In this document: positions 15,135 to 24,310 of the stretch, piece by piece
How positions within the stretch are numbered: position 1 is the first letter of the stretch
How the letters are laid out: the number at the start of each line of letters is the position of its first letter
NCBI RefSeq assembly: GCF_036032445.1
Contig: NZ_CP107932.1
Location: 2,501 to 66,500 of the forward strand
Length of the DNA: 64,000 nucleotides
Direction: 5' to 3'
DNA from: Nocardia sp. NBC_00416
GTDB taxonomy: Bacteria > Actinomycetota > Actinomycetes > Mycobacteriales > Mycobacteriaceae
Notes under the pieces: generated by a model
What the model saw: only the letters and a program-made list of their open reading frames with translations
What the model was told of the DNA's origin: nothing
Database searches by the model: none
Translations under genes and position numbers: made by a program

Positions 15135-16082
15135 GTGCGGGAGGCCGATATCTTCCTGGACCATCTCGCGGTGGAACGGGGCGCGGCGCCGAGCACACTG
15201 TCCGCGTACCGGCGAGATCTGGCCCGCTACCGGGAATTCCTGAACGCGCGCGGGATCGCGGACCTCGAATCGGTCGTCGAGAACGATATCGGCGAGTTCG
15301 CGGTCGCGCTGCGGGCCGGGGACGCCCAGCATTCGCCGCTGGCGCCGGGATCGGTGGCACGAGCGTTGATCGCGGTCCGGGGACTGCATCGTTTCGCGGC
15401 CGCCGAAGGTATGACCGGCGCGGATGTCGCGCACGCGGTGAAACCGCCGGTGGTGGGGCAGCGGCTGCCCAAGGCGCTGCCGATCGATCAGGTGCTGCGC
15501 CTGCTGGAGTCCGCGGGTGCGGAAGCCGGATCGGGCGGTGAGGGCGCGGCCCGCGGACTGCGGGACCGGGCGCTATTGGAACTCCTGTACTCGACCGGAG
15601 CGCGGATCTCGGAGACCATCGGGCTCGATCTCGACGATCTCGATCCGGAGAGTCGAGCGGTCGTGCTCCGCGGCAAGGGCGGTAAACAGCGAATCGTCCC
15701 GATCGGGCGGCCCGCACTGGCCGCGGTGGACGCCTATCTGGTGCGCGGCAGGCCGGTACTGGCGGCACGCGCGCACTCGGGGCGGCGGGCGCCGGGAGCC
15801 GCCGCCGCGGTGTTCCTGAACATTCGCGGGGGCCGTTTGTCCAGGCAGAGCGCCTGGCAGGTATTGCAGCGGGCCGCCGAGCACGCGGGGATCACGGCCA
15901 CCGTGTCACCGCATACGCTGCGGCATTCCTTCGCCACCCACCTGCTCGACGGCGGCGCGGACGTGCGGGTGGTGCAGGAACTCCTGGGTCACGCGTCGGT
16001 GACCACCACCCAGGTCTACACGCTGGTCACCATCGGGACGTTGCGTGAGGTGTGGGCGACCGCGCATCCGCGAGCCCGTTGA
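15135..16082 (+). CDS. xerD: tyrosine recombinase XerD
   Basis: 315 residues. N-terminal SAM-like core-binding domain (about 1-95) and C-terminal catalytic domain with the complete set: R157 (TGARISE), K in [12 protein letters not shown]260 and R263 in HTLRHSF, H286 in LLGHAS, and nucleophile Y295 in TTTQVYT. With XerC it resolves chromosome dimers at dif. Its place before parA-scpA-scpB puts four chromosome-maintenance genes together. GTG start 13 nt after the NUDIX stop. Confidence 0.94.
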   Translation: MREADIFLDHLAVERGAAPSTLSAYRRDLARYREFLNARGIADLESVVENDIGEFAVALRAGDAQHSPLAPGSVARALIAVRGLHRFAAAEGMTGADVAHAVKPPVVGQRLPKALPIDQVLRLLESAGAEAGSGGEGAARGLRDRALLELLYSTGARISETIGLDLDDLDPESRAVVLRGKGGKQRIVPIGRPALAAVDAYLVRGRPVLAARAHSGRRAPGAAAAVFLNIRGGRLSRQSAWQVLQRAAEHAGITATVSPHTLRHSFATHLLDGGADVRVVQELLGHASVTTTQVYTLVTIGTLREVWATAHPRAR

Positions 16083-16483
16083 GCGTCCGTGGATCTCGGT
16101 GGGGTGGAAGCGGATCAGTGTGCTTCCGGTCCCGTGGTGGCACTGGACGGGACGGGTAGGCGGTGGCCGGAGACGCGTCGATTCGCTCGCGGCGGTGGCC
16201 GCACCGGCCGCTGTCGCGGGTACCGGGTGTCGATGGGGCTCCGCCGGATACGGGCCGATGAGGCAGTGGCGTCTCGGTGCCGGGGCCACTCTGGGGCAGG
16301 CGAAAGCGGCAGGTCCGGGACTTGCGGGGAACACGCCGTACCTACACGCGGCGCTGAAGCGTGGTCAACCGGTAGCGTCTAGGTCTAGCCGGACCGTGGC
16401 GAAAGCGAGACCGTGCCTTGATCGGCCTCGTTACGCTCTACGAGGTGACGGACGGGTAGGAAACGTATAAGGAGCAGCGGATC
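16083..16483. other. 401-nt gap between xerD and parA, no gene supported
   Basis: Reading frames here are arginine/glycine-rich and lack credible ribosome sites, so I call no gene. M. tuberculosis has several genes (Rv1702c-Rv1707) between these two orthologues; none is recognisable. The 3' part should contain the parA-scpAB promoter. Confidence 0.6.
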
Positions 16484-17422
16484 GTGACGACAGCCGGAGC
16501 GGCGAACTCGCCCAAGGGCGCTGAGAGCGACGATCGCGCCGCGTCCGTGTGGGGCGCGGGCCCCGAACCCGTCCCCGCCGACGCCGCATTGGGGCCCACC
16601 GGGCGCCCTCTGCGCATGGTCCCCGATCCACCCGATCCATCGCACGAGGGCAATGCGCTCATCGTGGCGATGTGCAACCAGAAGGGCGGGGTCGGCAAGA
16701 CCACCTCGACCATAAATCTCGGTGCGGCGCTGGCCGAGTACGGCCGCCGCGTGCTGCTGGTCGATCTCGACCCGCAGGGAGCGTTGTCGGCGGGACTGGG
16801 TGTGGCACACCACGATCTGGATCAGACCGTGCACAACATGCTGATCGGGTCTCCGATCGGCGCCGACGACGTCCTCATGCAGACCAAGGTCGAGAATCTG
16901 GATCTGCTGCCGAGCAATATCGATCTCTCCGCGGCCGAGATCCAGCTGGTGAACGAGGTCGGGCGCGAACAGTCGCTGGGACGCGCGCTGGAACCGATCC
17001 GCAACCGCTACGACTACATCCTCATCGATTGCCAGCCCTCGCTGGGGCTGCTCACGGTGAACGCGCTCGCCTGCTCCGACGGTGTGATCATTCCGATGGA
17101 ATGCGAATACTTCTCGTTGCGTGGGCTGGCGCTGCTCAACGACACCGTGGAGAAGGTACGGGACCGGCTCAATCCGCGGCTGAGCCTGTACGGCATCGTG
17201 GTCACCATGTTCGATGCCCGGCTGTTGCACTCCCGTCAGGTGATGGCACGTGTGGTGGAGGTCTTCGGGGACCTGGTGTACGACACCGCGATCGCGCGGA
17301 CCGTCCGGTTCCCGGATGCCAGCGTGGCCGGTGAGCCGATCACCACGTGGGCGCCGAAATCCAGTGGGGCCGAGGCGTATCGGGCGATGGCACGGGAAGT
17401 CATCCACCGGTCCGGTCGGTGA
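16484..17422 (+). CDS. parA: ParA/Soj-family ATPase (Rv1708-type)
   Basis: 312 residues. A ~45-residue proline/alanine-rich leader precedes the deviant Walker A NQKGGVGKTTST (about 65-76), followed by VDLDPQGALS, LPSNIDLS and the IDCQPSLGLLT motif. These are ParA-family ATPases that position DNA or large complexes. There is no parB beside it; instead it overlaps scpA by 4 nt, so a role with the SMC-ScpAB condensin is inferred. GTG 16484 is preceded by AAGGAG. Confidence 0.92.
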   Translation: MTTAGAANSPKGAESDDRAASVWGAGPEPVPADAALGPTGRPLRMVPDPPDPSHEGNALIVAMCNQKGGVGKTTSTINLGAALAEYGRRVLLVDLDPQGALSAGLGVAHHDLDQTVHNMLIGSPIGADDVLMQTKVENLDLLPSNIDLSAAEIQLVNEVGREQSLGRALEPIRNRYDYILIDCQPSLGLLTVNALACSDGVIIPMECEYFSLRGLALLNDTVEKVRDRLNPRLSLYGIVVTMFDARLLHSRQVMARVVEVFGDLVYDTAIARTVRFPDASVAGEPITTWAPKSSGAEAYRAMAREVIHRSGR

Positions 17423-18321
17423 GCGGGGCGTCCCGGCCCGCACCGTCGACGACGAGCTCCCTCGCCCCGCCCGCGGATCAAGCGGGCACGGCATCGGAGA
17501 AAACCGGTTTCCATCTGCGGCTGAGCAATTTCGAGGGCCCATTCGACCTGCTGCTGCAGCTGATCTCGCAGCGCCGTCTCGATGTGACGGAGGTGGCGCT
17601 GCACAAGGTCACCGACGAGTTCATCGCCTACACCAAGGCGCTGACCGCGAGTTTGAGCCGGCCGGGCAATTCACTGCGCACGGATAAGATCCTGGACCAG
17701 ACCACCGAGTTCCTGGTGGTGGCCGCGACCCTGCTGGATCTGAAGGCCGCGCGTCTGCTGCCCTCGGGCGAGGTGACCGATCCCGACGATCTGGAACTGC
17801 TGGAGGCGCGGGATCTGCTGTTCGCCCGGCTGCTGCAGTACCGGGCGTTCAAGCAGGTCGCCGAGCTGCTCGGGGAGCTCGAGGCGGCCGCGCTGCGCCG
17901 CTATCCGCGCGCCGTCGGACTGGAGGAGCGGTTCGCGAGTCTGCTGCCGGAGGTCAACCTCGGTGTGGATGCGGCCGAGCTGGCCGAGATCGCCGCGGCC
18001 GCCTTCCGGCCCCGGCCGATACCGACAGTGGGCCTGGACCATCTGCACGCGCATACGGTGTCGGTGGCCGAGCATGCCACGCTCTTGCTGGAACGACTCC
18101 AGGCCCGGGGCGTGGGCACTTGGACCTCCTTCGCCGACCTGGTGGCCGACTGCGCGGCGCCGATCCAGATCGTGGCGCGATTCCTGGCGCTGCTCGAGCT
18201 GTACCGGGGCAGGTCCATCGAATTCGACCAGCCCGATCCGCTGGGCCCGCTCGCCGTCCGCTGGATCGGGGACGAGGAGGCCTCGGCCGCGCCGATGACC
18301 ATCGAAGAGGACTACGGATGA
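17419..18321 (+). CDS. scpA: segregation and condensation protein A
   Basis: 300 residues. After a ~30-residue disordered start comes the kleisin N-terminal domain (LSNFEGPFDLLLQLI, LDVTEVALHKVTDEF), then a helical middle (FLVVAATLLDLKAARLLPS) and the C-terminal winged helix (ELYRGRSIEFDQPDPLGPLAVRW). ScpA bridges the SMC heads with ScpB. GTG 17419 overlaps the parA stop by 4 nt; the longer in-frame extension to 17347 lies inside parA. Confidence 0.93.
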   Translation: MSGASRPAPSTTSSLAPPADQAGTASEKTGFHLRLSNFEGPFDLLLQLISQRRLDVTEVALHKVTDEFIAYTKALTASLSRPGNSLRTDKILDQTTEFLVVAATLLDLKAARLLPSGEVTDPDDLELLEARDLLFARLLQYRAFKQVAELLGELEAAALRRYPRAVGLEERFASLLPEVNLGVDAAELAEIAAAAFRPRPIPTVGLDHLHAHTVSVAEHATLLLERLQARGVGTWTSFADLVADCAAPIQIVARFLALLELYRGRSIEFDQPDPLGPLAVRWIGDEEASAAPMTIEEDYG

Positions 18322-18462
18322 TGCGATACCTCCGCCTGCGCTCCGGCCTCCGCGTCCGTATGCCGACCGATCGCCGGTCTCGGTCGTGCCCGGACCACAC
18401 AGCACGAGCGGGATCGACCTCGACCCGAGTAGATGGCGGTGTTCGTACGCGGAGGACAGAAC

Positions 18463-19125
18463 ATGAGTGAGACCGAGGCTGTGACCGAATTCGCGCCCGA
18501 GTCGTTGGACCACGACGAATTCCGGGCGGCGCTCGAGGCGCTACTGCTCGTTGTGGACACTCCGGCGCCGGTAGAGCAGCTGGCGGCGGCCCTGGACGAG
18601 TCCCCGCAGCGAGTGGAGGGGACACTGCGGGAGATGTCGGCGGAACTGGTCTCCCGGCGCAGTGGAATCGATCTGCGTTTCGCCGGAGACGGGTGGCGCT
18701 TCTATACTCGCAGCGAGTACGCACCGTATGTGGAGCGTATGTTGCTCGACGGCGCCCGGTCGAAGCTGACCAGGGCGGCTCTGGAGACGCTGGCGGTGGT
18801 GGCATACCGTCAGCCGGTGACCCGGGCACGGGTCAGTGCGGTGCGCGGTGTCAACGTCGACGGTGTGATGCGCACCCTGCTGGCCAGGGGTCTGATCACC
18901 GAGGCGGGCGCCGACCCGGAAACCAACGGCACGCTGTACGGCACCACCGAACTGTTCCTGGAACGGATCGGATTGGCGTCATTGAGCGATCTGCCGGCGC
19001 TGGCGCCCTTGCTGCCGGGCGTCGACCTGATCGACGAGATCAACGACAGCCTGGAAACGGATCCCCGTTACACCAGGCTGCGCAAACCCGCCGAGGACGA
19101 TCTGAACCTCGGCGCCGAGGATTGA
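18463..19125 (+). CDS. scpB: segregation and condensation protein B
   Basis: 220 residues with two winged-helix domains: EFRAALEALLLVVDTPAPVEQLA, then LTRAALETLAVVAYRQPVTRARVSAVRGVNVDGVMRTL with FLERIGLASLSDLPAL near the C-terminus, all typical of ScpB. GGAGGA 6 nt ahead supports ATG 18463. A 141-nt gap separates it from scpA, unlike the overlaps on either side, and could hold an internal promoter. It partners ScpA and SMC. Confidence 0.93.
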   Translation: MSETEAVTEFAPESLDHDEFRAALEALLLVVDTPAPVEQLAAALDESPQRVEGTLREMSAELVSRRSGIDLRFAGDGWRFYTRSEYAPYVERMLLDGARSKLTRAALETLAVVAYRQPVTRARVSAVRGVNVDGVMRTLLARGLITEAGADPETNGTLYGTTELFLERIGLASLSDLPALAPLLPGVDLIDEINDSLETDPRYTRLRKPAEDDLNLGAED

Positions 19126-19135
19126 CAGGAAAATC

Positions 19136-20662
19136 GTGAATACACCCGCTCGCCGAGATGGCACACCGGATCGTAGGAAACGCGGCGACCAGCCCACCCG
19201 GGCCGGTCGCGGGCGTGGCGCCCCCCGTGGATCGGGGGAGGCCCGCCGTAGCGGAAGTGAGCCGCCCCGGACCGGCCGCGCCGGTGGACCGCGCAGTGCG
19301 GAGCGCGGGGCGCGCAGCGAACAGGTGCAGCGACCCGGGCGTACCGGAAGCGCTGACACGCCGACGGGCAGCCGTGGCGCCCGTCCGGCCACCGGTCGTG
19401 GTTCTGCGCCGGCAGGTCGTGGAGGTTCGCCCGCAGGGAGTCGTGGGGGTTCCGCGCCAGTAGGCCGTGGAGGTTCGCCCGCGGGAAGTCGTGGAGGTTC
19501 TGCGCCGGCAGGTCGTGGAGGTTCGGCCACGGGGGGTCGTGGGGGTTCCGCGCCAGTAGGTCGTGGAGGTTCGGCCACGGGAAGTCGTGGAGGTTCCGCG
19601 CCAGTAGGTCGTGGAGGTTCGGCCACGGGAAGTCGTGGAGGTTCTGCGCCAGTAGGTCGTGGAGGTTCGGCCACGGGGGGTCGTGGGGGTTCTGCGCCAG
19701 TAGGTCGTGGAGGTTCGCCCGCGGGGAGTCGTGGGGGTTCCGCCACCGCGGGCCGGAGCGGCTCGGCCGGAGCACGGACCGGTGGGCGTCCCAGCGGCGG
19801 CGCCACAGCCCGTAAGAGTCCGGCCGCGCGCTCCGGCGGCGGCTCTCCGCAGCTGAACAACGCCAAGCCCGCCCGCCGCCAGTATGTGGTGGAGCAGGGT
19901 GAACCCGGCCACGAGAAGATGCCGTGGGGCGAGGGCGAACGTCTGCAGAAGGTGCTGGCCAAGGCCGGTGTCGCATCGCGCCGGGCGGCCGAGGAGATGA
20001 TCGACCAGGGTCGCGTCGAGGTGGACGGCATCATCGTGCGCGAGCAGGGCCTGCGTATCGACCCGGAGAACGCCGTGGTGCGAGTGGACGGCACCCGGGT
20101 CGTGGTGCGCGCGGAGTTGGTCCATCTGGCACTCAACAAACCCAAGGGCTGGCAGTCCACCATGTCCGACGATCTGGGCCGCCCCTGTGTCGGCGATATC
20201 GTCGCCGAGCGGGTCGCGGCCGGGCAGCGGCTCTTCCATGTCGGCCGGTTGGACGCCGACACCGAGGGACTGCTGCTGCTCACCAACGACGGTGACCTCG
20301 CGCACCGGCTGATGCATCCGTCCTACGAGGTGTCCAAGACCTATCTGGCGACCGTCCAGGGCGAAGTGCACCGCTCGATCGGAAAGATCCTGCGTGAAGG
20401 TGTGGAACTCGAGGACGGCCCGGCCGAGGTGGACAGCTTCCAGGTTCTGGAGACCGACGGGGGACGCTCCCTGGTCAAGGTGGTTTTGCACGAGGGGCGT
20501 AAACATATCGTGCGCAGGCTGCTGGACGCGGTCGGGCATCCGGTGACCCGGCTCGTGCGCACCCATATCGGTCCGGTGATCCTGAACGATCAACGTCCGG
20601 GCACGCTGCGCGTGCTGGGACGCGACGAAATCGGCAAACTCTACGAGGCGGTGTCGCTGTGA
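19136..20662 (+). CDS. rluB: 23S rRNA pseudouridine synthase RluB with long Gly/Arg repeat N-terminus
   Basis: 508 residues, about twice the usual RluB length. Residues 1-245 are disordered, and about 86-206 are a 16-residue repeat of the type [16 protein letters not shown]. From about 264 the standard enzyme begins: S4 domain ([21 protein letters not shown]), then the RsuA/RluB catalytic motif [17 protein letters not shown] with Asp near 373, and the C-terminal [19 protein letters not shown]. It makes pseudouridine in 23S helix 89. The stop overlaps the cmk GTG by 4 nt. Confidence 0.93.
   Translation: MNTPARRDGTPDRRKRGDQPTRAGRGRGAPRGSGEARRSGSEPPRTGRAGGPRSAERGARSEQVQRPGRTGSADTPTGSRGARPATGRGSAPAGRGGSPAGSRGGSAPVGRGGSPAGSRGGSAPAGRGGSATGGRGGSAPVGRGGSATGSRGGSAPVGRGGSATGSRGGSAPVGRGGSATGGRGGSAPVGRGGSPAGSRGGSATAGRSGSAGARTGGRPSGGATARKSPAARSGGGSPQLNNAKPARRQYVVEQGEPGHEKMPWGEGERLQKVLAKAGVASRRAAEEMIDQGRVEVDGIIVREQGLRIDPENAVVRVDGTRVVVRAELVHLALNKPKGWQSTMSDDLGRPCVGDIVAERVAAGQRLFHVGRLDADTEGLLLLTNDGDLAHRLMHPSYEVSKTYLATVQGEVHRSIGKILREGVELEDGPAEVDSFQVLETDGGRSLVKVVLHEGRKHIVRRLLDAVGHPVTRLVRTHIGPVILNDQRPGTLRVLGRDEIGKLYEAVSL
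19393..19752 (+). repeat. 48-nt in-frame imperfect tandem repeat in rluB
   Basis: About seven to eight copies of a 48-nt unit built from GGTCGTGGAGGTTC-type half units, encoding GRGGS/SRGGS alternation. Copies differ at a few bases but stay in frame. Neighbouring units are very similar at DNA level, which suggests copy-number change by slippage or unequal crossing over. Confidence 0.9.
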
Positions 20663-21426
20663 ACGGTGTGGAAGCCCCGGTGGGGGTCGTAGCGGACGCG
20701 GCGCGCGACCGGTCGCTGGTGGTCGCGATGGACGGGCCCTCGGGTACCGGGAAATCCAGTGTTTCGCGCCGGCTGGCGGTCCGGTTGTCGGCCCGCTACC
20801 TCGACACCGGCGCCATGTACCGGGTCGCGACCCTGCAGGTGCTGCGGGCGGGGATCGACCCGGCCGACAGCGCGGCGGTGGTCGCGGAGGTCACCGATAT
20901 GCCGTTGCGGATCGGTACCGATCCGCAACGGGAACTGATCGAGCTCGGCGGCGACGACGTCCGTGACGAGATCCGCGGGCCCGAGGTCACCGCGGCGGTC
21001 TCGGCGGTCTCGGCGGTGCCCGAGGTGCGCGAGCAGTTGGTGGCTCTGCAACGTGAGATCGCCGTGAGCGCGGGTCGCATCGTGGTCGAGGGCCGCGATA
21101 TCGGCACCACCGTGCTGCCCGACGCCGATGCCAAGATCTACTTGACCGCGTCCGCGCCGGCGCGCGCTCATCGGCGCAATCAGCAGAACATCGCCGAGGG
21201 CCGCGGTGACGACTACGACGGGGTGCTCGCCGACGTGGAGCGCCGCGATCGCCTCGATTCGACCCGTGCGGTATCGCCGCTGCGGCGAGCCGAGGACGCG
21301 GTCCAGGTCGACACCAGCGACCTGACCATGGACCAAACCATCGAAGAGCTGTATCGCGAGGTCGGCCGGCAGTTGGACCGGCCGCGGGATCGCCATGCGG
21401 TACGACGCCGGGGAGCTGCCGGATGA
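20659..21426 (+). CDS. cmk: cytidylate kinase
   Basis: 255 residues. P-loop [17 protein letters not shown] near residue 24-40, then [14 protein letters not shown], the CMP-binding region and [23 protein letters not shown]. It phosphorylates CMP/dCMP. The family signature DS.R..SPL is present as [10 protein letters not shown] ~20-residue extension precedes the core. It overlaps both rluB and der by 4 nt. Confidence 0.95.
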   Translation: MNGVEAPVGVVADAARDRSLVVAMDGPSGTGKSSVSRRLAVRLSARYLDTGAMYRVATLQVLRAGIDPADSAAVVAEVTDMPLRIGTDPQRELIELGGDDVRDEIRGPEVTAAVSAVSAVPEVREQLVALQREIAVSAGRIVVEGRDIGTTVLPDADAKIYLTASAPARAHRRNQQNIAEGRGDDYDGVLADVERRDRLDSTRAVSPLRRAEDAVQVDTSDLTMDQTIEELYREVGRQLDRPRDRHAVRRRGAAG

Positions 21427-22850
21427 GCGGGGACACTATGAGCGACGTGCTCGCCGGAGACGGCATTTGGAGCGACGAATCGGAATGGGAGGTCACCGAC
21501 CTCGCGGGTGATGCGGAGGCCGACGATCACCGGCCGATGCCCACCCTGGCCGTGGTCGGCCGGCCGAATGTCGGGAAGTCGACGCTGGTGAACCGTATTC
21601 TCGGCCGCCGTGAAGCGGTGGTCGAGGATGTGCCGGGGGTGACCCGCGACCGGGTCTCCTACGAGGCGACGTGGGCGGGTCGGCGTTTCTGGGTGCAGGA
21701 CACCGGCGGCTGGGAACCGGACGCCAAGGGCCTGCAGCAGTCCGTGGCACGGCAGGCCGAGCTCGCGATGAACACCGCCGACGCCATCGTGCTGGTCGTC
21801 GATGCGGTGGTCGGCGCGACGGCCACCGACGAGGCCGCCGTGAAGGTGCTGCGGCGGGCGAAGACGCCGGTCATCCTGGTCGCCAACAAGGTCGACGATC
21901 AGCGGCTGGAGTCCGACGCGGCCGCGCTGTGGTCGCTGGGGCTGGGCGAGCCGCGGATGGTTTCGGCCGCCCACGGCCGCGGTACCGGCGATCTGCTCGA
22001 CGATGTGCTCGACGTGCTGCCGGAGACCCCGCGCGAAGGCGGCGGGGTCGCCGGCGGGCCGCGGCGGGTGGCGCTGGTCGGGAAACCGAATGTCGGCAAG
22101 TCGAGCCTGCTGAACAAGCTGAGCGGCGACGAGCGCTCGGTGGTGCACGATGTCGCCGGCACCACCGTCGACCCGGTGGACTCGCTGGTGGAACTGGGCG
22201 AGAAGGTGTGGCGTTTCGTCGACACCGCCGGTCTGCGGCGCAAGGTCGCCAATGCCAGCGGTACCGAGTACTACGCGTCGTTGCGCACCAAATCGGCGTT
22301 GGAGGCCTCCGAGGTGGCGATCATGCTGATCGACGCCTCCCAGCCTCTCACCGAACAGGATCTGCGGGTGATCAGCCTCGTGGCCGATTCCGGGCGGGCG
22401 CTGGTACTGGCGTTCAACAAATGGGATCTGGTGGACGAGGATCGGCGCCTGCAGCTCGAGCGCGAGGTGGATCGCGATCTCGTGCGGGTGCCGTGGGCCC
22501 AGCGGGTCAATATCTCCGCGCAGACCGGCCGGGCGGTGCAGAAACTGGTACCGGCGATGGAGACCGCGCTCGAATCGTGGGACAAGCGCATTCCGACCGG
22601 CCGGCTGAACACCTGGCTGAAAGAGGTCGTCGCCGCGACCCCGCCGCCGATGCGCGGTGGCAGGTTGCCGCGCGTGATGTTCGCGACCCAGGCGACCACC
22701 AGGCCGCCGACGTTCGTGCTGTTCACCACCGGTTTCCTGGAGGCCGGGTACCGGCGGTTCCTGGAGCGGCGGCTGCGCGAGGAGTTCGGGTTCGACGGGT
22801 CGCCGGTGCGCATCTCGGTGCGGGTCCGGGAGAAGCGCGCGAGGAAGTGA
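21423..22850 (+). CDS. der: ribosome assembly GTPase Der (EngA)
   Basis: 475 residues with two tandem GTPase domains. G1 motifs are [11 protein letters not shown] (about 48) and [11 protein letters not shown] (about 221), each followed by its DxxG (DTGG, DTAG) and NKxD (NKVD, NKWD). A C-terminal KH-like domain binds rRNA. It is required for 50S assembly. ATG 21423 overlaps the cmk stop by 4 nt. It closes the conserved block and is followed directly by a terminator. Confidence 0.96.
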   Translation: MSGDTMSDVLAGDGIWSDESEWEVTDLAGDAEADDHRPMPTLAVVGRPNVGKSTLVNRILGRREAVVEDVPGVTRDRVSYEATWAGRRFWVQDTGGWEPDAKGLQQSVARQAELAMNTADAIVLVVDAVVGATATDEAAVKVLRRAKTPVILVANKVDDQRLESDAAALWSLGLGEPRMVSAAHGRGTGDLLDDVLDVLPETPREGGGVAGGPRRVALVGKPNVGKSSLLNKLSGDERSVVHDVAGTTVDPVDSLVELGEKVWRFVDTAGLRRKVANASGTEYYASLRTKSALEASEVAIMLIDASQPLTEQDLRVISLVADSGRALVLAFNKWDLVDEDRRLQLEREVDRDLVRVPWAQRVNISAQTGRAVQKLVPAMETALESWDKRIPTGRLNTWLKEVVAATPPPMRGGRLPRVMFATQATTRPPTFVLFTTGFLEAGYRRFLERRLREEFGFDGSPVRISVRVREKRARK

Positions 22851-22856
22851 ACCGGC

Positions 22857-22885
22857 AGCTCACCCGCCGCTGTGGCGGGTGAGCT
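22857..22885 (+). terminator. terminator after der
   Basis: Perfect 12-bp stem AGCTCACCCGCC / GGCGGGTGAGCT with a 5-nt loop (GCTGT), beginning 7 nt after the der stop. No T-run. Confidence 0.8.
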
Positions 22886-23246
22886 CCGGCGACCATCGGC
22901 CGCGGGCGGGTGTCGTTCTTTGTCGGAGCGGCGAAGCCCGTTCCGGCGCAATACATTTCGCTGGCACAGTGGACGCAACTGTACGGCACGGGGAAACCCG
23001 GCGGCGGGCCGCTCCACCGTTGCGTCGGCGCGAGCGGTGGCGGCGTCGCCGTCGAGGTCCGCGCCGTGCCGACCGACGCCGCGGACAGGCCTGGGGGTGT
23101 CCGGTAGCGATATGCCCGGCTGTCCCATCTCATCTGGCGTTAAGGTAGCGCCCGCCGCGGCGGGCGCATCGGAATATGCTCCGGGGAGCCGGGTCGATTC
23201 GGCCCAGGTCTCGCGCCCGCTGTGGGTGCGGAGTGAGGAGGCGTTC
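22886..23246. other. 361-nt gap upstream of the esterase gene
   Basis: No gene supported. At 23148-23167 there is a 20-nt perfect palindrome, GCGCCCGCCGCGGCGGGCGC, immediately after a TAAGGT sequence (23141-23146) that could be a -10 element. The palindrome could be a leader hairpin or operator for the esterase gene about 80 nt on. Confidence 0.5.
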
Positions 23247-24125
23247 ATGGCCAGTCGCCGCACCCGGGCGCTCTCGGTGTTCCTGCGGGTCACGCGCAAA
23301 CGCGGGATGGCGACCCCGGAGAAGGCCCGCGCCGCGATGGCCGAACCCGTCGGCGCCCATACCCCGCCGGGGCGGCTGTGGCGACGGCACCGGGTCACCA
23401 GCCGTACGGTCGACGGCTTCCCGTGCTACACGGTGGCATCCCGGACGGCGCCGGAATCCGGCAAGGTCGTGATCTATGTGCACGGCGGCAGCTTCTTCCG
23501 CGAGATCAGCTGGTGGCACTGGCGGTTCATCGACCGGCTGGCCACGGCGGGGCACCGGGTCGAGGTGCCGATCTATCCGCTGGCGCCGCAGTACACCTAT
23601 CGGGCGGCGCAACCGTTTCTGACCTCGGTCTACCGGCAGGTGCTCGGTGACGTGGACGCGGGACGGGTGGTCCTGGCCGGGGATTCGGCCGGCGGCACCC
23701 TGGCGTTGCTGCTGGCCCAGTCGCTGCCGGCGGCCGGGCTGCCTGCCCCGGCGCGGCTGATCCTGTTGGCGCCGTGCCTCGATATGCGACTGGCGAATCC
23801 GGAGATCGATCAGGTGGAAGCCGTGGACCCGTGGCTGGCGCGGCCCGGACTGCTCAAGGCCGGCCGGGTCTGGGCGGGTGGGGACGATCTGGGGCTGCCC
23901 GCGCTCAGCCCGATCAACGGTCCGGTGGACGGACTGCCGGATATCGATATCTTCGTCGGCACCCACGACATCCTGTATCCCGACGCGCGGCTTTTCGCCG
24001 AACGTGCCGGGGCAGGAGTGTGTTTCATCGAGGCGCCCGGGGCTTTCCATGTCTATCCGCTGGCCCCGGTGCCCGAGGCAGTGCCCGCCGTGAAAGCCGT
24101 TCTGAGCACTGTCGACGCACTCTGA
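23247..24125 (+). CDS. alpha/beta hydrolase, hormone-sensitive-lipase-like esterase
   Basis: 292 residues. The HSL-family oxyanion motif HGGSFF starts at H79, the nucleophile S147 lies in GDSAGG, an Asp follows in GTHDILYPD, and the catalytic His is H268 (GAFHVYPL). This is the complete triad of HSL-type carboxylesterases acting on short or medium acyl esters; the substrate is unknown. ATG 23247 has GGAGG 7 nt ahead; the longer in-frame extension to 22872 crosses intergenic DNA and is rejected. Monocistronic by spacing. Confidence 0.85.
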   Translation: MASRRTRALSVFLRVTRKRGMATPEKARAAMAEPVGAHTPPGRLWRRHRVTSRTVDGFPCYTVASRTAPESGKVVIYVHGGSFFREISWWHWRFIDRLATAGHRVEVPIYPLAPQYTYRAAQPFLTSVYRQVLGDVDAGRVVLAGDSAGGTLALLLAQSLPAAGLPAPARLILLAPCLDMRLANPEIDQVEAVDPWLARPGLLKAGRVWAGGDDLGLPALSPINGPVDGLPDIDIFVGTHDILYPDARLFAERAGAGVCFIEAPGAFHVYPLAPVPEAVPAVKAVLSTVDAL

Positions 24126-24310
24126 ACCGGCCGTCGGCGTCGCCGGTCCACACGGAACCGCGACGCCGCCACGGGAACTCGTGAACAGCCTGTGAACGCC
24201 CACGGAATTCGGTTGTTTGGACCGTGACGATGCATCGCGGAGCAAAGCCCGGTACCGTTCCCGGGCGTGACTACTTGTCTGCCATCGAATTACCCGAGGC
24301 GGGAGCCGTA

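Noticed and set aside
16045..16470. Frames between xerD and parA
   Set aside because: Arg/Gly-rich translations, partly overlapping xerD, with no credible start.
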